The notes beneath the pieces were generated by a model, which had not been told where the DNA came from, made no database searches, and saw only the letters and a list, made by a program, of their open reading frames with translations. The translations under genes and the position numbers were made by a program. Positions 1 to 8,143 of a stretch of DNA of 64,000 nt are shown here, in pieces; positions within the stretch are counted from its first letter, which is position 1, and each line of letters opens with the position of its first letter. Origin of the DNA: UBA6522 sp965221035. Lineage in GTDB: Bacteria > Pseudomonadota > Gammaproteobacteria > Steroidobacterales > Rariloculaceae. The stretch is taken from positions 1,116,001-1,180,000 of the forward strand of contig OZ244860.1 in the NCBI GenBank assembly GCA_965221035.1. Direction: 5' to 3'.

Positions 1-1112
1 CGCCTCACGATATTGGCCCCCTGCACCAGTGCGGCCATCTTGTAGCGGGCATGACGGCGGCTCATCCCCTCGCGCCCCATGCCGCAGTCCGAGCACAGTA
101 TCAGCCGTTCCGCCGGAATGTGCTTCAGCGTCTCCCTGATCCGCCGGGCGATGTCCTCGGGCCGCTCGATCTGAAGGGAATGGTGGTCGATCATGCCGAT
201 GGCAATCTTCTTCTCCTGGATCACCCTGCCGATGGCCGGAATGTCGCGCATCCCCGAGCTGGTTGATTCGAAGGTGATGACATCGGCATCGACTCCGTTG
301 TAGGTTTCCAGCGCCGACTCATAGCTCTGGACCTCCTCGAACATCCGCTGCTGGGAAGGATTGCCCCAGCAGGTATGGCACCAGACTTCGGTCTTGGCGC
401 GCAAGTCCTTGACAGTATTATCGAATACACCGGCCATGTCCGACATGCCGTGCTTGCCGAAGACCTTGCCCCGCACCGGGATCATGTGGATGGAGGGCTC
501 CTCGATCTGGATGACCGGGCAGCCCGCGTCGGCCAGATCGTTCAGTTCCTCGTTCAGCGCATCGCTGAACGCCATGATTCGGTCGAAGGGGTCGTCGTAA
601 TAGCGGTCGTCCACGGCCGCGGAGAGAATGTCGGGCGTCACCGTTCCGAACTTGACCGGCCTGGAAGTGAGCCGTTGGGCGGTCTTCCACATGGCCGCAT
701 ACTGCAGGTCACCGCGGCCGATGGGCCCGACCACCCGCGGCATGACCCGGGCTTCCAGGTAGTCGTGGAGGATGTGTCCCATGGGAAACGCCACGCCGCC
801 GGTCTTCATCACGGTGGGCTGGGGATCGGTCCGGTCGAGTCCGTCCATGTGGAACAACGGATAGCTCGTCCAGCTTTGTCCGCCCACTTCCTCGTCGTAG
901 TGGGCGTCCCCGTCCGTGCAGATATCCAGACCCGCGACTTCCTGGTCGCGCAGGTGCACCGAGACCGTATCCGTGTACTGCTCCCGATAACGGGAGTTCA
1001 TCATCCGTCGGAGAAACGTTTCGGAGCCCAGGTTTTCAGTGAACCAGCCGGGCCGGGGCAAGGACCCGATGATCGTGGTGGGCAACATGGTCCCCGCAGT
1101 GGCTCGTAGCAT
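1..1112 (-). CDS. MetE-like cobalamin-independent methionine synthase family protein, C-terminus cut by window edge
   Basis: This is the zinc-dependent methyltransferase domain of the cobalamin-independent methionine synthase (MetE core) family. Family members move a methyl group from a folate or other donor to homocysteine or another thiol. About 370 codons are visible and the reading frame is still open at base 1. Seen motifs are HTCWGN near residue 245 and CSDCGMG near residue 345; these carry the His and Cys residues that bind zinc in this family. There is no N-terminal MetE duplication, so it resembles the short core-type proteins that also include epoxyalkane:coenzyme M transferases. 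The exact substrate cannot be told. The start at 1112 could also be the ATG at 1088, which begins closer to conserved sequence. It is divergent from the PQQ dehydrogenase. Confidence 0.85.
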   Translation of the reverse strand, partial: MLRATAGTMLPTTIIGSLPRPGWFTENLGSETFLRRMMNSRYREQYTDTVSVHLRDQEVAGLDICTDGDAHYDEEVGGQSWTSYPLFHMDGLDRTDPQPTVMKTGGVAFPMGHILHDYLEARVMPRVVGPIGRGDLQYAAMWKTAQRLTSRPVKFGTVTPDILSAAVDDRYYDDPFDRIMAFSDALNEELNDLADAGCPVIQIEEPSIHMIPVRGKVFGKHGMSDMAGVFDNTVKDLRAKTEVWCHTCWGNPSQQRMFEEVQSYESALETYNGVDADVITFESTSSGMRDIPAIGRVIQEKKIAIGMIDHHSLQIERPEDIARRIRETLKHIPAERLILCSDCGMGREGMSRRHARYKMAALVQGANIVR

Positions 1113-1331
1113 TCCCTGAATCCCCTGGCAAATTGTACGGAGCGGGCGCCCCGTTCAGCAATTCCGGCGAGTCGCGCCAACGTCCGCCCGACAACAAAAT
1201 TCACACTACGCCACCGCGTTTGCTGAATCAAGGATGGAATGGAGGCCTGGCGGGCTCGCCTGAAAACACTCCTGCCGCCCGCGCAAGCGCACCGTCGCCG
1301 ACCGTTTACAAGCTCCCATGGCGCAAACTCC

Positions 1332-1337
1332 TATAAT
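1332..1337 (+). promoter_or_regulatory. TATAAT -10 box ahead of the PQQ dehydrogenase
   Basis: A perfect TATAAT lies 42 bases before the ATG at 1380. A TTTACA at about 1304 is a poor -35 because the spacer would be near 21 bp. The rest of the 267-bp gap to the divergent MetE-like gene holds nothing else that I recognise. Confidence 0.4.
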
Positions 1338-1379
1338 GGTGACCGGACACCGCGACAAGAGGCGAAAGGGGCCAATCTG

Positions 1380-3476
1380 ATGAATAGCACTCGGAAGTCA
1401 ATCTCGACGGAATACGGTTCAACCCGGTCAGAGTCCCGCCTGCCCGACCCAGGCACGGCGAACGAGGCGTCACGCAGGCGCGCCGACAGGCATGTCAATC
1501 CGGCTGGTCTCGTCGTCGCGGCTCTGTTCGGCGTATTTTCCGGCGCGACCGCCCCCGCCCAGGATTTCGATACGCGTGGCGGTGAATGGCTGACCTACGG
1601 TGGCGACCTGGCCAATACCCGCTATGCGCCCCATGACCAGATCCATGCCGAAAATTTCAACGACCTGGAGCTTGTCTGGCGCTTCAATACGGCCGCCCTC
1701 GGTCCGGAACCGGAGTTCAATCTCCAGGCCACACCCCTGATGGCCAATGGAGTCATCTATACCACCGCGGGAACCCGCCGGTCCGTGGTCGCGCTGGACG
1801 CGGCCACCGGCGAACTGTTGTGGATGCATCGCGAAAACGAAGGCGAACGCGGCGAAGTCGCACCCCGGCAGCAGTCCGGACGCGGTCTTGCCTACTGGAG
1901 CGACGGCGGGCAGGCCCGCATCCTGTACGTCACCAAGGGCTACCGGTTGATTTCGCTGGATGCGGTGACGGGGGTACCGGACCCGGCGTTCGGAGAGGGC
2001 GGAGTCGCGGACCTGAAACTCGAGAACGATCAGGACATGGACCTGGTCACCGGCGAGATCGGGCTGGCAGCCACGCCCATCGTGGCGGGCAACGTGGTCA
2101 TCGTCGGCGCTGCGCACCTGGTCGGATCGCGTCCGGTGAGCATGCGCAACGAAAAGGGCTACATCCGAGGCTACGACGCGCGCACCGGTGAGCGGCTGTG
2201 GATCTTTCACACCATTCCGATGGAAGGCCAGTACGGTCACAACACCTGGGAAGGCGATTCAGCCTCCTATACGGGCAACACCGGCGTGTGGACGCAGATC
2301 AGCGTGGACGTGGAGAACGAACTGGTGTTCCTGCCGGTGGAACAGCCCACCAACGACTGGTACGGCGGCCATCGACACGGCGACGGGCTGTTCGGCGAGA
2401 GCATCGTGGCGGTCGACATGTACACCGGCGAACGTCGCTGGCACTTTCAGCTCGTGCACCACGGGATTTGGGACTTCGACATACCCAGCGCGCCGGTGCT
2501 GGCTGATCTCGTGGTCGACGGCGAACCGGTTCCGGCGCTGATCCAGCCGACCAAGCAGAACTGGCTCTACGTGTTCAACCGCCTCACCGGCGAGCCGGTC
2601 TGGCCGATCGAGGAGCGTCCGGTGGAAGCGTCGGACGTTCCGGGCGAACGCACAAGCCCGACTCAACCGTTCGTCACCTGGCCGCCGCCCCACGACCTTC
2701 AGGGAGTGTCCGTGGACGACCTGATCGACTTCACTCCCCAACTCAGGGCCGAGGCCATCGAGATCGTCTCCCGCTACAAGATCGGACCGATGTTCACGCC
2801 GCCGGTGGTGAGCCGATGGGAAGGCCCGCTGGCCATGCTGATGGTTCCCTCGTCAACAGGCGGCGCCAACTGGCCGGGTGCATCGTATGATCCGGAAACC
2901 GGCATGCTCTACATCCAGTCCCAAACCCTGGTGTCGGCCATCGGCCTTGTCCCGGGCGGTGAGCATTCGGACATGAATTACATCCTGGGCGTCGTCCAGG
3001 ACCCGGCCCTTGACCTTGCGCCCGTCAGCGGCATGGGCGCCACACCCACCGTCCAGGGGCTGCCCCTGCTCAAGCCGCCGTACGCGCGCATCACCGCCTA
3101 CGACATGAACACGGGCAATATCGTCTGGCAGGTTCCCCACGGCGATACGCCCGACGAGGTACGCAACCATCCACTGCTGGAAGGATTGGAGATTCCGCGC
3201 ACCGGGCGGCCGGGTCGCGGCGGTGTCCTGGCCACCTCGACGCTGCTGATCGCCGGCGAGAACGGTTTTGTCACCACACCCCACGGACGCGGCGCCATGC
3301 TCCGCGCGTACGACAAGGCAACGGGCGACGATGTCGGCGCCGTGTACATGCCGGCGCCGCAATCCGGAGCGCCGATGACGTACATGCTCGACGACAGGCA
3401 GTACGTGGTTGTCGCGGCCAGCGGCCGAGGCTACGGCGCGGAGCTGTTGGCATATGCCCTGCCGGATGAACGCTGA
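1380..3476 (+). CDS. PQQ-dependent dehydrogenase (quinoprotein, exported)
   Basis: The product is a roughly 698-residue quinoprotein of the Gcd/alcohol dehydrogenase beta-propeller family. These enzymes oxidise sugars or alcohols in the periplasm and pass electrons to quinone or a cytochrome. The mature part opens with GGEWLTYGGDLANTRYAP, the usual first blade, and repeated tryptophan-docking segments such as GELLWMH, GERLWIFH and GNIVWQVPHGD follow. A hydrophobic stretch ending in ATAPAQ at about residues 43-66 looks like a signal peptide with a long N-region. I chose the ATG at 1380, preceded by a purine-rich AAAGGGG, over the upstream in-frame ATG at 1239. No membrane domain or cytochrome c domain is present, so the electron acceptor is unknown. 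No PQQ synthesis genes are nearby. Confidence 0.9.
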   Translation: MNSTRKSISTEYGSTRSESRLPDPGTANEASRRRADRHVNPAGLVVAALFGVFSGATAPAQDFDTRGGEWLTYGGDLANTRYAPHDQIHAENFNDLELVWRFNTAALGPEPEFNLQATPLMANGVIYTTAGTRRSVVALDAATGELLWMHRENEGERGEVAPRQQSGRGLAYWSDGGQARILYVTKGYRLISLDAVTGVPDPAFGEGGVADLKLENDQDMDLVTGEIGLAATPIVAGNVVIVGAAHLVGSRPVSMRNEKGYIRGYDARTGERLWIFHTIPMEGQYGHNTWEGDSASYTGNTGVWTQISVDVENELVFLPVEQPTNDWYGGHRHGDGLFGESIVAVDMYTGERRWHFQLVHHGIWDFDIPSAPVLADLVVDGEPVPALIQPTKQNWLYVFNRLTGEPVWPIEERPVEASDVPGERTSPTQPFVTWPPPHDLQGVSVDDLIDFTPQLRAEAIEIVSRYKIGPMFTPPVVSRWEGPLAMLMVPSSTGGANWPGASYDPETGMLYIQSQTLVSAIGLVPGGEHSDMNYILGVVQDPALDLAPVSGMGATPTVQGLPLLKPPYARITAYDMNTGNIVWQVPHGDTPDEVRNHPLLEGLEIPRTGRPGRGGVLATSTLLIAGENGFVTTPHGRGAMLRAYDKATGDDVGAVYMPAPQSGAPMTYMLDDRQYVVVAASGRGYGAELLAYALPDER

Positions 3477-3615
3477 TCATCATGCCTCAATTCCGGATAA
3501 CCGAATTTTCCGTCATCAGCGCATGCAGCGCGTTGGGCGAGTCCTTCAACCCTCCGACTCAATGCCAACTGACGTAGAATCGGACGCATCCTCGATTGAC
3601 CGCAGGGAGAACAGC

Positions 3616-4968
3616 ATGCCGACACTCCATGAATTCAGCCGCAGGACCTTCCTGAAGAGAACGGGCATGACGGCGGCGCTTGGCGCCATCGGGGGACGAT
3701 CGAGCCTGGCGGGCGCGCAAGGGCGTCCGGCCTCCAGTTCCCGAGAGACTTTCGATTTCGACGAAATCTACGACCGCAGGGGCAGCGAAAGTATCAAGTG
3801 GGACCGGCCCATCAGGGGAGTCGACGGGGAGATCGAGGTCGGCATGGGAATCGCCGACATGGACTTCCGCGCCGCGCCCTGCATCACGAACGCCTTGGCG
3901 AAACGCTGCGAGCACGAGAACTGGGGCTATCTGGAGAGGCCCGATTCGTACACCCAGGCGATCGTGGACTGGAATCAACGTCGCTACGGCCTTGCGATCG
4001 ATCCGGAATCCATCGAACTCACCTCGGGCGTGCACGCGGGGCTGATCGCCGCTCTTCGGGCCTTTTCCCCTCCCGGCTCAAGGGTGCTGTTGAACACACC
4101 CACCTACGACGGCTTCTACAACTTCTCCCTGCGCCTGACGCGCACGGTCGCCGAAGAGAGTCGGATGCGGGTCGTGGAAGGCCGCTACTCCATAGACTGG
4201 GAGGACTTCGAGCGTCGCGCCGCCCGGACCAACGCCTTCCTGCTGTGCAATCCTCAGAACCCGACGGGCAACTGCTGGTCGGAAGAAGACTTGCTGCGCA
4301 TGGGCGAAATCTGCCTCCGGCACCGGGTCGTCGTGCTCGCCGACGAGGTTCACTGCGATTTCGTTACCGAGGGCAACCGCTATACGCCATTCGCCAGCCT
4401 TCCCGACCGGGAAATCGTCGCCAACAGCCTGACCTTCAAGGGCGCAAGCAAGTCCTTCAGCCTCGCCGCGATGAAGGCCGCATGGTACTTCTCGACCGAT
4501 CCCGGCCTGCTCGAACGCGCACGCTCCTATACGCGGGCCGACCTGAGCACCCTGGGCATGGAGGCCAACCGGGCCGCACTCATCGAAGGCGACGACTGGC
4601 TTGACCAGGTGGTAGCCTACATCGACGCCAACCATGACTTCGTGGAAGGCTACCTGCGGGAAAATGTACCGTCGATCAGGTACTCCAAACCCCAGGGAAC
4701 CTACCTGGCGTGGCTGGACGTGAGCGAACTCGCGCAGAGGGTTGGCGCCCAGGAGATGGCGGACGATGAAAACAGCACTTCGGGGTCCATCGTCACGGCC
4801 GAGCAGGTCATGCAGCGCTGGTTCGGCAACAACGCCCGGGTCTACCTGAATCCGGGCAGCGGCTATGGGGCGGGCGGTGCCGGCCACATGCGCATGAATC
4901 TCGCCACCTCCCGTCTGCTGGTCCGCAAGGCGCTCGACAACATCGCGGAGGCCGTGGCCCTGGCATAG
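3616..4968 (+). CDS. PLP-dependent aminotransferase, PatB/MalY-like, with Tat signal
   Basis: A 450-residue fold-type I PLP enzyme of the aminotransferase class I/II group, nearest in character to PatB/MalY C-S beta-lyases. Seen: NPQNPTGN near residue 217, LADEVHCDF near residue 240 (Asp that contacts the PLP ring nitrogen) and GASKSFSLAAMK near residue 276, whose first Lys should hold PLP. The N-terminus SRRTFLKRTGM followed by an Ala/Gly-rich segment is a twin-arginine signal, so the folded, cofactor-loaded enzyme is probably exported. Start at 3616 follows a good AGGGAGA ribosome site. The upstream part of the open frame, from 3409, overlaps the PQQ gene and is ignored. An exported beta-lyase or aminotransferase is unusual; substrate unknown. 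Confidence 0.85.
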   Translation: MPTLHEFSRRTFLKRTGMTAALGAIGGRSSLAGAQGRPASSSRETFDFDEIYDRRGSESIKWDRPIRGVDGEIEVGMGIADMDFRAAPCITNALAKRCEHENWGYLERPDSYTQAIVDWNQRRYGLAIDPESIELTSGVHAGLIAALRAFSPPGSRVLLNTPTYDGFYNFSLRLTRTVAEESRMRVVEGRYSIDWEDFERRAARTNAFLLCNPQNPTGNCWSEEDLLRMGEICLRHRVVVLADEVHCDFVTEGNRYTPFASLPDREIVANSLTFKGASKSFSLAAMKAAWYFSTDPGLLERARSYTRADLSTLGMEANRAALIEGDDWLDQVVAYIDANHDFVEGYLRENVPSIRYSKPQGTYLAWLDVSELAQRVGAQEMADDENSTSGSIVTAEQVMQRWFGNNARVYLNPGSGYGAGGAGHMRMNLATSRLLVRKALDNIAEAVALA

Positions 4969-5036
4969 GCAGGGTGACCACGCAATCGAACACATCCGCG
5001 GAACGCCGGAAGGGGGCGAAAGACTCGCAAACTCAA

Positions 5037-5504
5037 ATGTATCGGTTGTTGACATCCGCGGTCATCCTGCTGTGGGGCCTGACTGCGGTGGGCCACCACT
5101 CCGTCATCGGCGTGTACGACGATCGGAAACGTTTCACGGTCGAGGTGGAAGTTCAGGAATTCGAGTTGATCAGTCCACATCCGCTGATCCTCGTTCAAAT
5201 AACCGATATCCCGGACGGCCAGGTGACGGATGAGGTACGGATCGGGCAAACCTGGACGCTGGAGATGGATAACGTGCGGGAACTGACCGCGCTCGGCTTC
5301 GATGTGGACACCTTCATCCCCGGCGACCGGATCCTCGTGGCGGTCGACCCGAGCCGCAATACCCGCTATCGCGAGAACACCTTGTACTTGCGAGCCGTGG
5401 AACATCGACGGCAGGGCTTTGTGTATCTTCACAACGTGAGGCGATTGTTTCCGACCGATACGGCGGAGGGCAACCTGGCAAGGCACTTGCACAGGATCAG
5501 ATAA
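5037..5504 (+). CDS. Small secreted DUF6152-like protein
   Basis: A 155-residue protein with a signal peptide ending just before the GHHS motif. DUF6152 proteins characteristically begin their mature part with a His-His pair followed by a small beta-rich domain; their function is not known. The mature part here has several short beta-strand-like segments and no catalytic motif I recognise. I prefer the ATG at 5037, which places the signal peptide at the N-terminus, over the upstream ATG at 4974. It lies 68 bases after the PLP enzyme in the same orientation and may be cotranscribed. A longer relative is encoded at 47508-48527. Confidence 0.65.
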   Translation: MYRLLTSAVILLWGLTAVGHHSVIGVYDDRKRFTVEVEVQEFELISPHPLILVQITDIPDGQVTDEVRIGQTWTLEMDNVRELTALGFDVDTFIPGDRILVAVDPSRNTRYRENTLYLRAVEHRRQGFVYLHNVRRLFPTDTAEGNLARHLHRIR

Positions 5505-5564
5505 CGAAAGCGCGCTAGAGCCGAGCGGGCCGTCGGCGGTAGCCGCGAACCTGCGCGGAATTGC

Positions 5565-5570
5565 TAGTAT
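5565..5570 (+). promoter_or_regulatory. Candidate -10 box placing the start site at the ATG (leaderless)
   Basis: TAGTAT ends seven bases before the ATG at 5577. Normal -10 to start-site spacing would put transcription initiation on the A of the start codon. No Shine-Dalgarno sequence precedes that ATG, which fits a leaderless message. Confidence 0.3.
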
Positions 5571-5576
5571 CGGCCC

Positions 5577-6695
5577 ATGGGACCGCAGGATGTGGTAGTG
5601 ATCGGCGCGGGCGTGGTGGGGCTGGCCATCGCCCGCGAGCTGGCCATCGGCGGCAGCGAAGTACTCGTGATCGAACGCAATGACGGGGTCGGCGAAGAAA
5701 CCTCGTCGCGCAATTCGGAAGTCATTCACGCGGGCATCCACTATCCCCCCGACAGCCTGAAGGCGAAGCTGTGCGTTCGTGGCAAGGAACTGCTGTATCG
5801 CCACTGCCGGGACAGATCGATCCGCCATCGGCGCTGCGGCAAACTGATCGTCGCGACGAGCGAGGCCCAGCAAGCGGAGCTCCAGGCGATCCAGGCCCTG
5901 GGAGAGGCGAGTGGAGTCGACGACCTGAAGATCGTGGACGGCGCGATGGCGGCGAAATCGGTGCCCGGTCTTGCCTGCGCCTCGGCCCTGGTCTCCCCTT
6001 CCACCGGAATTGTCGACAGCCACGGCCTGATGATGTCCTTCCAGGGCGATCTGGAAACCGCCGGTGGAACCGTCGCCACGCGCTGCGAGTTTCTGCGAGG
6101 AGCGGTGGAAGACAGGGGCTTCCGGCTGCAAATCCTTTCGGCGGGCGAACCGTTCGACCTGCGCGCGCGGGCGGTCGTCAACTCGGCCGGCCTGTCCGCG
6201 GAGGATGTCGCGCGACGTATCGACGGTCTGGCGCGCCGCTCCATTCCGCGCATCCGGTTCGCGAAGGGCAATTATTTTGTCTACCGCGGCAAACACCCGT
6301 TTGACCGGCTCGTGTACCCGGTGCCGGAACCCGGCGGATTGGGCGTGCATCTCACTCTCGATCTCCACGGCCAGGCACGCTTCGGGCCCGATGTGCAATG
6401 GATCGACGCGCCCGACTACTCGGTGGACGAGTCGCGCCGGGACAGGTTCTTCGACGCCATCCGGCGCTATTGGCCGGAAGTCGACCGCGACCGGCTGTCG
6501 CCCGGCTATGCGGGCGTACGCCCCAAGCTGATTCGACCCGGAGACCCGCCGGGCGATTTCCTGATCCAGGGGTCGGACGCACATGGGATTCCGGGGCTTG
6601 TGAACCTGTACGGAATCGAATCGCCGGGCCTCACGGCATCGTTGGCCATCGCCGAACATGTCGTTGAGACATTGGCGAATCCGGGACTTCGGTGA
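5577..6695 (+). CDS. FAD-dependent oxidoreductase, L-2-hydroxyglutarate dehydrogenase (LhgO)-like
   Basis: A 372-residue DAO-superfamily flavoprotein. The N-terminal VVIGAGVVGLAIAREL is the FAD-binding Rossmann motif, followed by the acidic strand end VIERN. The segment SSRNSEVIHAGIHYP at about residues 42-56 is the hallmark of the LhgO/L2HGDH branch, and the C-terminal GVRPKL plus LYGIESPGLTASLAIAE completes the fold. Members oxidise L-2-hydroxyglutarate to 2-oxoglutarate and feed electrons to quinone. Substrate assignment rests on family resemblance only. No signal peptide is present, so it acts in the cytoplasm or at the inner membrane. The gene probably has its own promoter and a leaderless message. 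Confidence 0.85.
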   Translation: MGPQDVVVIGAGVVGLAIARELAIGGSEVLVIERNDGVGEETSSRNSEVIHAGIHYPPDSLKAKLCVRGKELLYRHCRDRSIRHRRCGKLIVATSEAQQAELQAIQALGEASGVDDLKIVDGAMAAKSVPGLACASALVSPSTGIVDSHGLMMSFQGDLETAGGTVATRCEFLRGAVEDRGFRLQILSAGEPFDLRARAVVNSAGLSAEDVARRIDGLARRSIPRIRFAKGNYFVYRGKHPFDRLVYPVPEPGGLGVHLTLDLHGQARFGPDVQWIDAPDYSVDESRRDRFFDAIRRYWPEVDRDRLSPGYAGVRPKLIRPGDPPGDFLIQGSDAHGIPGLVNLYGIESPGLTASLAIAEHVVETLANPGLR

Positions 6696-6762
6696 CCTGA
6701 CTTGTAGTTCGAGTCCAGACCGGCGAAAATCCATCTTCAGCGGCACGGCGGGAGGCGGCATC

Positions 6763-7398
6763 ATGAAACATTACCGGCGACCCTTGACGATGGGTGCGGC
6801 GCTATGCGTAGCACTGACGGCTGCTTGGGGCACCCAGCTCATGGCACAGCAGCGCCAGGGACCCAACCTGGACGAAATGTTCATCACCGAGGACAACGAC
6901 GGATTCGACCCCGGACTGGCCATCGGCGAGCAATTTCCCGCCATACGCGCCCTGTACGATGGTGAGGAGATCTCGTCGATCGACGGATTCATGGGCGATA
7001 GCGGCGCCATCTTCATCGCCGTCCGCTCGGCCGACTGGTGACCCTTCTGCCGAAACCAGCTCGTGGAGCTGCAACAGCACGTAGATGCTTTTGAACAGGC
7101 AGGAATCGGTATCGTGGTGGTGACCTACGACGCCCCGGAACTGCAACAGGCGTTCATCGAGGACAACGGAATCACCTACCCCTTCCTCTCGGATATCGAT
7201 ACCGCGACGATGGTGGCGCTGGGAATCCTGAACGAAGAACACCAGCCCGGCGACAGGACCTACGGAATCCCGCATCCCGGCATTTTCGTGGTCAACCCGG
7301 AACGGGAAATCGTCGGCAAGATCTTCGTCGAGTCTTACCGAATCCGCGTGGACGGCGAAGGCGTCCTGAACTACGCCCGGCAGGTATTGGCCCAGTAG
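6763..7398 (+). CDS. Exported redoxin with in-frame TGA at the CxxC position: candidate selenoprotein
   Basis: Read through the TGA at 7039, this gene gives 211 residues. They comprise a signal peptide (about residues 1-28, ending QLMAQQ), then a thioredoxin-fold AhpC/TSA-like domain. The TGA is codon 93 in RSADW-U-PFC, the exact place where Cys-containing relatives have the first Cys of CxxC (typically ADWCPFC). The downstream frame stays open and conserved in character for 118 more codons: NQLVELQ, VVVTYDAPELQ, ITYPFLSDID, YGIPHPGIFVVNPEREI. Start: ATG 6763 with GGAGG eight bases upstream. A SECIS-like hairpin follows the TGA. Alternatives are a single-base nonsense mutation of a Cys codon or a sequencing error. 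The selA, selB, selC and selD genes are not in the window. Probable role: periplasmic thiol or peroxide redox enzyme. Confidence 0.75.
7039..7041 (+). other. In-frame TGA, proposed selenocysteine codon
   Basis: TGA sits between codons for Trp92 and Pro94 in the redoxin and replaces the N-terminal active-site Cys. A TGC or TGT Cys codon differs from it by one base. Both flanks are in the same frame. Confidence 0.65.
7057..7071 (+). promoter_or_regulatory. SECIS-like hairpin downstream of the TGA
   Basis: CAGCTC (7057-7062) pairs perfectly with GAGCTG (7066-7071) around a GTG loop. A weaker outer CTG/CAG pair (7047-7049 with 7075-7077) can extend it. The loop starts 21 bases after the TGA with a G in first position, as expected for bacterial SECIS elements read by SelB. 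The same bases encode QLVEL, a conserved peptide, so part of the symmetry could come from coding constraint. Confidence 0.5.
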
Positions 7399-7455
7399 GC
7401 ATTGGATCAGGAAGCGCCGGGTGAACCCGTTTCACACCGGCGCAACCACCGGCGA

Positions 7456-8022
7456 TTACCGGCTCTGAACCGCCTCCAGGGATCTGAGGACGTTGTCCGC
7501 TGGCGCGAGATCGCTGATGGTCTCGGCGATCTTGCCGTCCTGCGTCACGATGAAAGTCGTGCGCTCGACAAAATCGTGTCCGATCATGACACCGCGCGTA
7601 TCCGTCGCCTCGGGGTTGCCCTCCCGAATGTTCAGATCGTATGACCTTGCGATCTCGCCGCCGACATCGGACGCCACCGCCAGCTTGCCGGCGCAGTATT
7701 CGGGATCTGCGGAGAAATCGTTGAGTCGCTCGATGCTGTCCAGGGAGACCCCGATGACGCTGGCACCAGCGGCGTTGAAGGCTTCCATGTTGTCGGCGAA
7801 TTCGCGTGCCTGGATGTTGCAGCCCCGCGTGTACGCCGAAGGATAGAAATAAACCACCACCGGGCCCTCGTCGAGGGCAAGTCGAAGCGAAAAATCGAAC
7901 GCTTCGCCCGCCAGGGAGGCGGTCGCTTCGAACAAGGGGGCGTCATCGCCCGCCTGGAGCGCCGCCTGCACCGGCAGCGCGACGGCAAGGGATGTCATGA
8001 GACCGAATAGATAATTCTTCAT
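7456..8022 (-). CDS. Exported peroxiredoxin (AhpC/TSA, BCP-like)
   Basis: A 188-residue thiol peroxidase. After a signal peptide (MKNYLFGLMTSLAVALPVQA) comes a BCP-type peroxiredoxin domain. YFYPSAYTRGCNIQAREF at about residues 60-77 holds the peroxidatic Cys in TRGC, where BCP usually has TPGC. A second Cys in DPEYCAGK, about 45 residues on, may be the resolving Cys. It should reduce hydrogen peroxide or organic peroxides in the periplasm using an unknown thiol donor. I took the ATG at 8022 because it starts the signal peptide; the longer open frame from 8232 has none. It is convergent with the TGA-containing redoxin, ending 57 bases from it. Confidence 0.85.
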   Translation of the reverse strand: MKNYLFGLMTSLAVALPVQAALQAGDDAPLFEATASLAGEAFDFSLRLALDEGPVVVYFYPSAYTRGCNIQAREFADNMEAFNAAGASVIGVSLDSIERLNDFSADPEYCAGKLAVASDVGGEIARSYDLNIREGNPEATDTRGVMIGHDFVERTTFIVTQDGKIAETISDLAPADNVLRSLEAVQSR

Positions 8023-8143
8023 TGATTTTCCCAAGATTGAGTTGACTGGCAACAGGATGCGTAACTGTTGGACCTGCCGCGTATCCTGACCACAAGCCGT
8101 GGTTCGCGCAAGTCCCGACATGCCTTCTGACATGCCTCCCTTG

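Noticed and set aside
4863..6764. 633-residue minus-strand frame opposite the DUF6152-like and LhgO-like genes
   Set aside because: No motif or start signal; the plus-strand genes explain the region.
7402..7644. 80-residue frame after the redoxin
   Set aside because: Opposes the real peroxiredoxin gene and has no recognisable domain.
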